Below are positions 45,644 to 53,504 of a stretch of 64,000 bases of DNA, piece by piece. Within the stretch, counting starts at the first letter, position 1. Each line of letters starts with the position of its first letter. Below the pieces are notes generated by a model. The model saw nothing but the letters and a program-made list of their open reading frames with translations, made no database searches and was not told where the DNA came from. This DNA comes from Thioalkalivibrio sp. ALJT (GTDB lineage Bacteria; Pseudomonadota; Gammaproteobacteria; Ectothiorhodospirales; Ectothiorhodospiraceae), in NCBI RefSeq assembly GCF_000381825.1, contig NZ_KB907131.1, forward strand, positions 21,891 through 85,890, in the 5' to 3' direction. Position numbers and translations under genes: made by a program.

Positions 45644-46693
45644 ATGGCTGGCCCCGATTCTGAATTCGACCTGATTCGGCGCTACTTTGACGCGCCGGCC
45701 GCGGCGCGTGTATCCGGCGCGGGTGTGCGCCTGGGGGTTGGTGATGACGCCGCGTTGCTGGCGCTGCGGGAAGGCCATGAGCTGGTGGCCAGCGTCGATA
45801 CCCTGGTCGAGGGTACCCATTTCTTTCCCGATCACCCTGCGGCCAGTGTAGGCCACAAGGCCCTGGCCTCGAACCTCAGCGACCTGGCGGCGATGGGCGC
45901 CGAACCATCGGGCGCACTGCTGTCACTGACCCTGCCTCGGGTGGATCATGCGTGGCTGGCCGCTTTCAGCCAGGGGTTTCTGGCCCTGGCCTCGGCGGCG
46001 GACGTGCCGCTGGTGGGGGGCGATACCACCCGCGGACCGCTGGCGGTCAGCGTGACCGTGCTGGGGCAGGTGCCCGCTGGCCAGGCCCTGCGGCGCGCCG
46101 GGGCCCGGCCCGGTGATCGCCTGGTCGTGACCGGCGCGCTGGGCGGCGCCGCCTTCGGACTGGAGCAGGAGACCCGCCGCCGCGCCGCGGGTACGGGCGC
46201 GGCAAACGCGGATGCCCCTGCCTGCGAGCGCCTGTTCTGGCCCAACGCCCGACTGGAGGTCGGGCGCATGCTGCGCAATCGGGCGCGGGCCGTGATCGAC
46301 GTCTCCGATGGCCTGCTGGCGGATCTTGGCCACCTGTGTGCCGCCTCCGGCTGCGGCGCCCGCATCGACTGGCCGGTCGTTCCGCTGGACCCGCTGCTGG
46401 CGCAGGCGCCACCGGCCGAGGCGCGTGCTGCGGCGCTGGGTGGCGGCGAGGACTACGAATTGCTGTTTGCCCTGCCGGCCGACGAATCACTGGACCTGCT
46501 GGCGTTCGGCGTGGATGCCCCGCTGACGGTGATCGGCGAGTTTACGGAGACTGCGGGGATTGTGGTGGTAGACGCAGCGGGCCAGCCACTGGACGTGGCC
46601 CGAGCGGGCCACGATCATTTCGCCGGGGCCGAGGCGAACAAACCAGAAGCCATGCCAACGGGACAGGGGACCGATGTCGAAGCCAGAGACTGA
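45644..46693 (+). CDS. thiL: Thiamine-monophosphate kinase
   Basis: A 349-residue kinase making thiamine pyrophosphate from thiamine monophosphate and ATP. Blocks: FDLIRRYF, GVGDDAALL, DTLVEGTHFF, ASNLSDLAAMGA, VGGDTTRGP and DVSDGLLADLGHL, plus GGGEDYELLF. The C-terminus is extended by a short tail overlapping pgpA by 20 bp, so the two are coupled. Confidence 0.96.
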   Translation: MAGPDSEFDLIRRYFDAPAAARVSGAGVRLGVGDDAALLALREGHELVASVDTLVEGTHFFPDHPAASVGHKALASNLSDLAAMGAEPSGALLSLTLPRVDHAWLAAFSQGFLALASAADVPLVGGDTTRGPLAVSVTVLGQVPAGQALRRAGARPGDRLVVTGALGGAAFGLEQETRRRAAGTGAANADAPACERLFWPNARLEVGRMLRNRARAVIDVSDGLLADLGHLCAASGCGARIDWPVVPLDPLLAQAPPAEARAAALGGGEDYELLFALPADESLDLLAFGVDAPLTVIGEFTETAGIVVVDAAGQPLDVARAGHDHFAGAEANKPEAMPTGQGTDVEARD

Positions 46694-47198
46694 CAAACCG
46701 AAGATGCCGCCGGCGAAGACCGTGTTCGGCGACCCGATTCACCTGCTCGCCTTTGGATTTGGCAGCGGGCTGTCGCGCTGGGCGCCGGGCACCACCGGTT
46801 CGCTGGGTGCGCTGGTGCTGTACTTCGCGATCATGAACTTCCCGGAATGGGCCTACATCGCCGTGACCGTGATCGTGGTCATGGCCGGCTTTCATATCTG
46901 TGGCGAGAGTGCCCGCAAGCTGGGCGTGCACGACCATCCCGGGATTGTCTGGGACGAGTGGGCGGGTATGCTGATCACGCTGGCTTTCGCCCCCGCCGGG
47001 CTCATCTGGGTCCTGATCGGTTTCCTGCTGTTCCGTCTCTTCGACATCCTCAAACCCTGGCCGGCGAATTATTTCGACCAGAAGTGGGAAGACGGCCACG
47101 GGATCATGATGGACGATGTGGTCGCCGGTTTGTACGCGGGGTTTGCCCTGGTGATCCTCGGCGGTCTCTACCAGCAAGGCTTCGGGGTCGCCCAGTAA
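46674..47198 (+). CDS. pgpA: Phosphatidylglycerophosphatase A
   Basis: A 174-residue inner-membrane enzyme dephosphorylating phosphatidylglycerol phosphate to phosphatidylglycerol. Family blocks: FGFGSGLSRWAPGTTGSLGA, the acidic VWDEWAGMLI, and the LFRLFDILKPWP and GIMMDDVVAGLYAG segments. Four membrane spans are visible. Last gene of the ribH-nusB-thiL-pgpA run. Confidence 0.96.
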   Translation: MSKPETDKPKMPPAKTVFGDPIHLLAFGFGSGLSRWAPGTTGSLGALVLYFAIMNFPEWAYIAVTVIVVMAGFHICGESARKLGVHDHPGIVWDEWAGMLITLAFAPAGLIWVLIGFLLFRLFDILKPWPANYFDQKWEDGHGIMMDDVVAGLYAGFALVILGGLYQQGFGVAQ

Positions 47199-47292
47199 CC
47201 TGCGCACTCCCGGACTGACCCCGACCGCTTTCCGGGGAAAGACTGACCCGCGGGGCTGGGAATCTCTGGATTGCTGGGCCAGACTGGGCGGC

Positions 47293-48510
47293 ATGACACG
47301 CACAATCGTTGGTGGCACCCCGTCGGCGCGCCCGGAGAGCCTGGCGCAAAAGCCGGTGCTGGTGGTGGACGACTTTCACAATATGCGCAGCACCCTGCGG
47401 CAGATGCTGCTGACCGCGGGGTACGAGACGATCGATGTGGCCGTGGATGGCGAAGATGCCATCGACAAGCTGACGCAGCGGCGTTACGAGATCGTGTTGT
47501 GTGACTACAACCTGGGCGAAGGGCTGGATGGCCAGCAGGTGCTGGACCTGGCCCGTGCACGGGGGCTCCTCGAGGTCTCGACGCTGTTCATCATGGTCAC
47601 CGCGGAAACCACCAGCGACATGGTGATGGGTGCGGTCGAGAGCATGCCCGATGGTTATCTGTCCAAGCCCTTTAGCAAGGATCTGCTGGCAGTGCGACTG
47701 GACCGCGGATTGCGCCGCAAGCAATCCCTCAAGCGGCTGGACCCGTTCCTGCGTCGGGGCGATCTGGCCGGGGCCATTCAGGAAGCCGGACGGATGCTCG
47801 ACGCGGGCGAGGGCCGCGAGTCGGACCTGATTCGCCTGCGCGCGTACTGGGCGTGGCAGACAGGGGACCTGGACCTGGCCCGGACGAGCGCCCGCACTGC
47901 GTGGGAGAACGTGCGTGTGGCCTGGGCGGGCAGCCTGCTGGCCGACCTGGATGCGCTGGCCGGCGAGGTGGCGGTGGCCGAGGCCGGTTATCGCGAGGTG
48001 ATGCGGGAGACCCCGCAGTTCATGCCGGCTCATGATCACCTGGCCACCCTGCTGAAGGGTCAGGGTCGGGCTGCGGAGGCGCTGGAGATCCTGCGTGCGG
48101 CGGCGGAGCGTTCCCCCAAATCGCTGGGACGTCAGCGCGCCCTGGGCGAGCTGGCACAGGCGAACGGGGAGGCGGAACTGGCCCTGCAGGCCTGGCGGCG
48201 GGCGCTGCGCATCGCGCGTCAGCTCGGGCAGCCGCACCCGTCCGATGCGGTGGGCCGGATCGGGGCCCTGATCGCCAGCGGGGACACCCGCAAGGCGCGT
48301 CAGGCCGTGCGCGATCTGGACCGCGATTTCGCGAATCATCCGGAGCAGCCCTGGTACTCCGTGCTGGCACGCCTGCGCCTGGCGGCGGGTGGGGCGCGTG
48401 GCGAGATGGACGGCGCGCTGCGCGCACTGGAGGCCCTGCCGGCCGAGGGCATGCCGGAGCCGGTGCGTGAACCGCTCAATCACGTCCTGGCCGAACTGGG
48501 GCAGACCTGA
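47293..48510 (+). CDS. Response regulator with C-terminal TPR repeats
   Basis: A 405-residue protein. The receiver domain (about residues 20-145) has VLVVDD, the phospho-acceptor Asp71 in VLCDYNLG, the Thr of MVTAETT and the Lys of LSKPFSK. The rest consists of helical TPR-like repeats with Ala/Leu/Gly periodicity and no DNA-binding or enzymatic domain, so output is likely protein-protein interaction. It is 91 bp ahead of a histidine kinase on the same strand, the probable partner. Confidence 0.9.
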   Translation: MTRTIVGGTPSARPESLAQKPVLVVDDFHNMRSTLRQMLLTAGYETIDVAVDGEDAIDKLTQRRYEIVLCDYNLGEGLDGQQVLDLARARGLLEVSTLFIMVTAETTSDMVMGAVESMPDGYLSKPFSKDLLAVRLDRGLRRKQSLKRLDPFLRRGDLAGAIQEAGRMLDAGEGRESDLIRLRAYWAWQTGDLDLARTSARTAWENVRVAWAGSLLADLDALAGEVAVAEAGYREVMRETPQFMPAHDHLATLLKGQGRAAEALEILRAAAERSPKSLGRQRALGELAQANGEAELALQAWRRALRIARQLGQPHPSDAVGRIGALIASGDTRKARQAVRDLDRDFANHPEQPWYSVLARLRLAAGGARGEMDGALRALEALPAEGMPEPVREPLNHVLAELGQT

Positions 48511-48601
48511 TGCCGGCCCGGGTTCGCGTTGCTCGCACGGGCTCGGTGCACGCGCCGGGTCGTGCGGCTGGCAGGGTTGCGTGCCAGCCGGGGCGGTCGT
48601 G

Positions 48602-49336
48602 ATGAATCGGATGGATTTCAACACGTTGATGGCGATCGGCATTCACGACATGAAGGGATCGCTGAGTGAGGTCATCAGCACGATCTCGGAGCTGGTGGAC
48701 CCGGTGACGGGCGAGTGCCGCTGCGAGCGCGACCGCCTGATCCATCTGCAGTACGAGGCGCAGCGGGTCAACGACACCCTGGTGCAGCTGCTGACCCTTT
48801 ATCGTCGCAACGAGGGCTTTTATACCCCCCGGTTCGTGCCCACCACGGTCTATGACCTGCTGGAGGAACAGGCCCTGCGGCAGAAGCCGCTGATGGATTA
48901 TCGCGGCGTGGTCTGCGAAATCGATTGCGATGAAGACCTGACCTGGCCCCTGGATGCCGAGTTGATGGGCGGTCTGCTGGAAAATGTGATCACCAACACC
49001 CTCCGCTATGCCGGCGGCCACATCCTGCTGACCGCGGCGCGTGACGGGGACTGGCTGCGGATTGCAGTGGAGGACGACGGTCCCGGGTTTCCCGAATCCA
49101 TGCTGGGCCGGCGTGATGCGGACCAGCAGGGGGTTCTGGAGCGGTCCGAAGGGCGTACCGGGCTGGGCCTTTACTTCTGTGCGGTGGTTGCGCAGCTGCA
49201 CGGCCGTCCGTTCCCCCGCGAAGCGGACGAAGACGCGCCGGCGTCGGAGCCAACCGGGTTTGTGGAACTGCGCAACAACGGCGTGCTGGGGGGCGGGGCG
49301 TTTGTAGTAAGGCTTCCCCGGATCGCATCGCGCTGA
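48602..49336 (+). CDS. Soluble histidine kinase
   Basis: A 244-residue kinase without membrane segments or a recognisable sensor domain. The phospho-acceptor is His15 in IGIHDMKGSLSEV; the ATP-binding domain has the N box ENVITNTLRYA, DDGPGFP and GRTGLGLYF. Its partner is probably the TPR response regulator just upstream. Sensory input must come from another protein. GTG 48599 is an equally possible start. It lies about 100 bp before the bicarbonate transporter genes. Confidence 0.88.
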   Translation: MNRMDFNTLMAIGIHDMKGSLSEVISTISELVDPVTGECRCERDRLIHLQYEAQRVNDTLVQLLTLYRRNEGFYTPRFVPTTVYDLLEEQALRQKPLMDYRGVVCEIDCDEDLTWPLDAELMGGLLENVITNTLRYAGGHILLTAARDGDWLRIAVEDDGPGFPESMLGRRDADQQGVLERSEGRTGLGLYFCAVVAQLHGRPFPREADEDAPASEPTGFVELRNNGVLGGGAFVVRLPRIASR

Positions 49337-49437
49337 GGCGCACCCCCACGTTGCTTCCCCGGAGTGATTACACTGTGGCGCGCCTGGATTATGATCGCAG
49401 CGTACATTGATTCGGGGTGCCGACACACGGAGGCGAG

Positions 49438-50385
49438 ATGGCATTCGACCCGGTAGTTCTGTTCTTTCTGTTGGGTGCGGTCGCAGGGCTTGCGAAGTCG
49501 GACCTGAAGATCCCGATGGCGATCTACGAGGCGCTGTCGATCTACCTGTTGCTGGCCATTGGCCTGATGGGCGGGGTCAAGCTGGCCGAGAGCGAACTGC
49601 TGCCGCTGTTGCTGCCCGGCCTCGCCGTGCTGGCGGTCGGGTCCCTGATTCCGCTGATCGCATTCCCGATTCTGCTCTGGCTGGGGCGCATGCCGCGTGC
49701 CGACTCCGCCTCCATCGCGGCGCATTACGGTTCGGTCTCGGTGGTGACCTTTTCTGTGGCGGTGGCGCTGCTGGCCTCGCGCGGGATCGACTACGAAGGT
49801 CACATGGTGGTCTTCCTGGTGCTGCTGGAGATGCCGGCCCTGATTATCGGCATCCTCCTGGCCCGCATGGGCAGCAAGGGGCCGACCCGCTGGGGCAAGA
49901 CCATGCACGAGGTGTTCTTCGGCAAGAGCATCTTCCTGCTGGCCGGTGGTCTGGTGATCGGCTTTATTGCCGGTCCGGTGCATATCGAGCCGCTGGAGCC
50001 GATGTTCTTCGACCTGTTCAAGGGGGTGCTGGCACTGTTCCTGCTGGAGATGGGGCTGGTCGCCTCCAGCCGTATCGCCGACGTGCGTCAGTACGGGTTC
50101 TTCCTGGTGGCCTTTGCGATCGTGATGCCCATCGTCTCGGCTGTGCTGGGGACGCTGCTGGGCTACGCCCTGGGGATGTCGATGGGCGGCACGCTGCTCC
50201 TGGCCACCCTGTATGCCAGCGCGTCGTACATAGCGGCACCGGCGGCGATGCGCATTGCGGTCCCGCAGGCCAATCCGGCGCTTTCAATTGGCGCCTCGCT
50301 GGGTGTCACGTTCCCGTTCAATATCTTCGTGGGGGTTCCGCTCTATTTCTGGATGGCCCAGACCCTCTATTCGCTGGGAGGCTGA
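49438..50385 (+). CDS. sbtA: Sodium-dependent bicarbonate transporter SbtA
   Basis: A 315-residue inner-membrane protein of the DUF897/SbtA family with about ten membrane segments in two inverted halves. The family openings PVVLFFLLGAVAGLAKSDLKIP and YEALSIYLLLAIGLMGGVKLAE are present. SbtA imports HCO3- with Na+, which fits an autotroph in alkaline water. ATG 49438 is preceded by GGAGGCGAG; a GTG 21 bp upstream has no such site. Followed four bases later by sbtB. Confidence 0.93.
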   Translation: MAFDPVVLFFLLGAVAGLAKSDLKIPMAIYEALSIYLLLAIGLMGGVKLAESELLPLLLPGLAVLAVGSLIPLIAFPILLWLGRMPRADSASIAAHYGSVSVVTFSVAVALLASRGIDYEGHMVVFLVLLEMPALIIGILLARMGSKGPTRWGKTMHEVFFGKSIFLLAGGLVIGFIAGPVHIEPLEPMFFDLFKGVLALFLLEMGLVASSRIADVRQYGFFLVAFAIVMPIVSAVLGTLLGYALGMSMGGTLLLATLYASASYIAAPAAMRIAVPQANPALSIGASLGVTFPFNIFVGVPLYFWMAQTLYSLGG

Positions 50386-50389
50386 TTCG

Positions 50390-50680
50390 ATGCAATCCGA
50401 TGACATGCACCTGTTGACCGTAGTGGCCGAGGCAATCCTCGAGGAGCTGCTGATCGACGAGGTGCGCGCCATGGGCGCGGCCGGTTATACCGTCACTGAT
50501 GTGCGTGGCTGGGGCCGGCACGGCAAGCGCCGGGGCAACTGGCGAGCCGGCGGCAACATCAAGCTGGAGGTGGTGGGCTCGGCCGATTTGTGCGAACGGA
50601 TCGCGGCCCGGTTCAAGGAGCAGTTCGAGGCCGATTACGGCCTGTTGATGTTCACGGTGCCGGTGGCGCTGAAGAACTGA
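50390..50680 (+). CDS. sbtB: PII-like regulator SbtB
   Basis: A 96-residue trimeric PII-like protein that binds SbtA and adenine nucleotides. The T-loop region is rich in Gly/Arg (GWGRHGKRRGNWRAGG), and the fold blocks IKLEVVG and YGLLMFTVPV are seen. It lacks the C-terminal Cys-containing R-loop of some cyanobacterial SbtB proteins. ATG 50390 follows GGGAGG. Directly coupled to sbtA. Confidence 0.92.
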   Translation: MQSDDMHLLTVVAEAILEELLIDEVRAMGAAGYTVTDVRGWGRHGKRRGNWRAGGNIKLEVVGSADLCERIAARFKEQFEADYGLLMFTVPVALKN

Positions 50681-50782
50681 GTCGGGATGGTGTGGAGTGA
50701 AATACTTCGCGAAATGAGCAGGAACTCGAGGCCATGATTTGAGGAACGCCGTTTGGACTGCTAGGCATGAGGGTCAAACGAT

Positions 50783-50806
50783 CGGGCACCAGTGCCCGCA
50801 AGGAGG
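50783..50806 (+). promoter_or_regulatory. Hairpin abutting a strong ribosome site of the repeat-protein gene
   Basis: A perfect 7-bp hairpin CGGGCAC/GTGCCCG (50783-50798, loop CA) directly precedes the ribosome site AAGGAGG (50800-50806), with ATG at 50813. The arrangement could influence translation. Confidence 0.4.
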
Positions 50807-50812
50807 ACCGGA

Positions 50813-51517
50813 ATGACGCAGTTTCGTACAAGCGCACGGTTGCTCGCGCTGAGCTCCCTGTTCGTTGTGGGCGCGGCCCATGCCCAGGCACCGCAGCAGG
50901 GGGCAGAAGCGGGACCGGGTAGCATGGGGCAGGACACGCCGCCTGCTGAATGGGGTGCGCCACCGGCGCGCGGGCAGGAGGGTCCCGGGCAGGATGGCTT
51001 CGGGCCCGGCGCCCCCGGTGGACAGGGGGGCATGCCGGGTGGCCAGGGCGGCGCGCCGGCTCCGGAGAGTGGCCCGGAACACGGTCAGGGGGTGCCGCCC
51101 GGGCAACCACAGCAGGCACCCGGGCAGCCATCCGGGCAACCACCGGCACAGCCGCCGGCACAGCAACCTCCGGGGCAGCAACCTCCGGGGCAGCAACCTC
51201 CGGGGCAGCAACCTCCGGGGCAGCAACCTCCGGGGCAGCAACCTCCGGGGCAGCAACCTCCGGGGCAGCCACCGGGGCGGGTGGATCGAGAGCCCTCGCA
51301 GCCCCCGGCTTCGGATGGTATGCCGACCGAGCAGGAACGAGGCCAGGAGTGGGGCCAGCCGCGTCAGGATGCGCCACCACTGGGGCAGGACGGCCGCCCG
51401 GATGGCCAGGATGCACCGCCGCTGGGCGGGCAGCCGCCCGCAGCTCCTGACACCGGCGTCCCGCCGGACAGCCCCTTCAAACCGCCGGCCGCGGACGATG
51501 AATCACCGTTCGAGTAA
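50813..51517 (+). CDS. Secreted Pro/Gly/Gln-rich repeat protein, unknown function
   Basis: A 234-residue protein with a signal peptide (cleavage near AHA-QAP, residue 24-26) and a low-complexity body of Pro, Gly and Gln. The centre carries seven perfect QQPPG repeats. No folded domain or cysteine is seen; it may be an extended cell-surface or periplasmic linker. It follows sbtB by 132 bp but no functional link is shown. Unusual composition makes homology inference impossible by eye. Confidence 0.8.
   Translation: MTQFRTSARLLALSSLFVVGAAHAQAPQQGAEAGPGSMGQDTPPAEWGAPPARGQEGPGQDGFGPGAPGGQGGMPGGQGGAPAPESGPEHGQGVPPGQPQQAPGQPSGQPPAQPPAQQPPGQQPPGQQPPGQQPPGQQPPGQQPPGQQPPGQPPGRVDREPSQPPASDGMPTEQERGQEWGQPRQDAPPLGQDGRPDGQDAPPLGGQPPAAPDTGVPPDSPFKPPAADDESPFE
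51161..51265 (+). repeat. Seven perfect 15-bp coding repeats (QQPPG)
   Basis: CAGCAACCTCCGGGG occurs seven times in tandem without a mismatch from 51161 to 51265. The lack of synonymous changes implies recent expansion or ongoing slippage. Flanking PPGQP/PAQPP units are degenerate older relatives. Confidence 0.97.
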
Positions 51518-51606
51518 GTCACCCGCCCGCGCCGCCCCCTGGAAAGGGGCTTCATAAGGCCATCCAGGTTTGTTCAGCGTTTCCAGAGCGGGCGGTGGGG
51601 GGCGTT

Positions 51607-52128
51607 TCATGTCCGGGCGAGGATGCGGTAACGGCCGGGGTGGCCGTTGCTGCCGGACTCGACCAGTACCACCGTAGCAGCTCGCCAGCACACGGGGGGG
51701 TCGATCCGGTCCTGTGAGGGCGGATCTGCGTGTCGGCGCAGGGATACATGAGGCCGGAACGGCTGAGCCGGACCCGTATCGATGCTGCAGTCATCACAAA
51801 GGGCCTGTGCCCGCTCCGCGAGAGTGGCCAGCGCCTGGGGCGGGGCGCTGGGGCCAATCCAGGTGATGCGCGGGCCGGAGAAGTGACCCAGTTGGTCCAG
51901 CGTCAGCTCGATGGTGTCCGTGGCGAGCTGCGTGATACCGGCAGACAGGCATTTCGCCCGGGTGGCGGGGATCGGGCCGGCAAAGGCGAGGGTCAGGTGC
52001 AGGTGCGCCGTGGGCACGGCGCGGCCGGGCCCGTCCAGGCGGGCGGCGACCCGGGCCAGCGCAGCACGGCTTTCGGTATCCGGCCACAGGGCCAGAAACA
52101 CACGCTGCATATCGGTCTTGCTCGCCAT
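51607..52128 (-). CDS. thpR: RNA 2',3'-cyclic phosphodiesterase (2'-5' RNA ligase family)
   Basis: A 173-residue 2H phosphoesterase. Both HXTX-type motifs are visible: HLHLTLAF and HVSLRRH. The family opens RVFLALWPD and has LDQLGHF and IDTGPAQPFRPH. It hydrolyses 2',3'-cyclic phosphate ends and can join tRNA halves in vitro; the cellular role is unclear. ATG 52128 is chosen; it lies 11 bp beyond the response regulator stop, on the same strand. Confidence 0.92.
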   Translation of the reverse strand: MASKTDMQRVFLALWPDTESRAALARVAARLDGPGRAVPTAHLHLTLAFAGPIPATRAKCLSAGITQLATDTIELTLDQLGHFSGPRITWIGPSAPPQALATLAERAQALCDDCSIDTGPAQPFRPHVSLRRHADPPSQDRIDPPVCWRAATVVLVESGSNGHPGRYRILART

Positions 52129-52139
52129 GCCTGCGAAGC

Positions 52140-53504
52140 TCAGGTACGCGGGCGGGGCAGGTTTTCGCGCTGGCGGCGTTCCCAAAGGGTCTTGCGGCTG
52201 ATCCCCAGGGCCCGTGCCAGCTCGGTTTCGGTCATCCGGTCCTGGTTTTCCTGGACGAACTGGCGGAAGTACGCGTTGAGGCTGGAGTTTCCGGGCGGGC
52301 GCCGGGTGGGGAAGGCCGGGTTGGGCACATCATCGCTACCCTCCGGACGGCCCGTTTCCAGGCCCATGTGTTCCGGTTCGATATGGCCGTCCGGACTGAG
52401 TACCCAGCCACGCTCCACGGCATTGGCGAGTTCCCGTACATTACCCGGCCATTCCTGGGCCTTGAGCGCGGCCTGCGCGGCCGGGGTGAACCGTGGGGTT
52501 GCCCCCGGTCCGGCGAGGCCCTGCAGGAAATGGTGCGCCAGGGGCAGGATGTCCTCGCGGCGTACGCGCAGCGGGGGAATGGAGAGCTCCAGCACGCGCA
52601 GGCGGTAGTAGAGGTCGGCACGGAAGGCCTGCTCCGCGATCATGCCCTCCAGGTCGCGGTGGGTCGCGGCGAGCAGGCGTACGTCCACCTTCAGGTTTTC
52701 GTTGGCCCCGACCGGGCGGATCTCGCCATCCTGCAGGACCCGCAGCAGACGGGCCTGTGCGGCGGGTGCGAGTTCGCCGATCTCGTCCAGGAACAGCGTG
52801 CCGCCGTGAGCGCTCTGGATCAGGCCAGTGCGGGCCTTGACCGCCCCGGTGTAGGCGCCCTGGGCGTGCCCGAACAGTTCGGCCTCGACCAGGCCCTCGG
52901 GGATGGTCGCGCAGTTGACGGCCACGAACGGTCCCCCGGCGCGCGGACTCAGCTCGTGCAGGGCGCGCGCTGCCAGCTCCTTGCCGGTGCCGGATTCACC
53001 GCGCAGGAGTACGGTCGACTGGGTGGCGGCCACGCGCTGGATCTGGTCGCGCAGCTGCTGCATGGCGGTGCTGTCGCCAACCATCCCCAGGCCCGGCGAC
53101 GACGCGGCCGGCTCCGGCGTGCTGGGCGCCCCGGAGGGCCTGCGTTCGTGTTCTGCGCGTGCGCGCAGGGCGGCGCGCAGGGTCAGCAGCAGGGCGTCAT
53201 GGTCGAAGGGCTTGGCGATGTAGTCGGCGGCCCCTTCCTTCATCGCGTTGACGGCCGACGGGACCGAGGCATAGCTGGTCATGATGACTGTTGGCGTGCC
53301 GGAGCACTCGGGCAGCAGCTCGATGCCTTCGCCGTCCGGCAGGCGCAGGTCGACCAGCCGCAGGTCGTAGGGCATTGCCGCCGCCAGTGCCCGCGCCGCG
53401 GCCAGGTCCTCGGCGACGTCCACTTCGAAGTCGTGGTGCTCCAGGAACCGGCGCACGGCGCGGCGGATCGGGGCTTCGTCGTCTACGAGCAGGATGCGGG
53501 TCAT
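52140..53504 (-). CDS. Sigma54-dependent response regulator (NtrC family, CbrB-like)
   Basis: A 454-residue activator: receiver domain with phospho-acceptor Asp52 (LVDLRLPDG), AAA+ domain with Walker A GESGTGKE, the sigma54-contact loop GAYTGA (a GAFTGA variant) and Walker B TLFLDEIGEL, then a Fis-type helix-turn-helix (ELARALGISRKTLWERRQRE). It activates sigma54 promoters after phosphorylation. It overlaps the upstream kinase by four bases and is its certain partner. Regulon unknown. Confidence 0.95.
   Translation of the reverse strand: MTRILLVDDEAPIRRAVRRFLEHHDFEVDVAEDLAAARALAAAMPYDLRLVDLRLPDGEGIELLPECSGTPTVIMTSYASVPSAVNAMKEGAADYIAKPFDHDALLLTLRAALRARAEHERRPSGAPSTPEPAASSPGLGMVGDSTAMQQLRDQIQRVAATQSTVLLRGESGTGKELAARALHELSPRAGGPFVAVNCATIPEGLVEAELFGHAQGAYTGAVKARTGLIQSAHGGTLFLDEIGELAPAAQARLLRVLQDGEIRPVGANENLKVDVRLLAATHRDLEGMIAEQAFRADLYYRLRVLELSIPPLRVRREDILPLAHHFLQGLAGPGATPRFTPAAQAALKAQEWPGNVRELANAVERGWVLSPDGHIEPEHMGLETGRPEGSDDVPNPAFPTRRPPGNSSLNAYFRQFVQENQDRMTETELARALGISRKTLWERRQRENLPRPRT

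Noticed and set aside
51161..51265. CRISPR-like array
   Set aside because: The repeats are contiguous, 15 bp, in frame and without spacers; they are coding tandem repeats.
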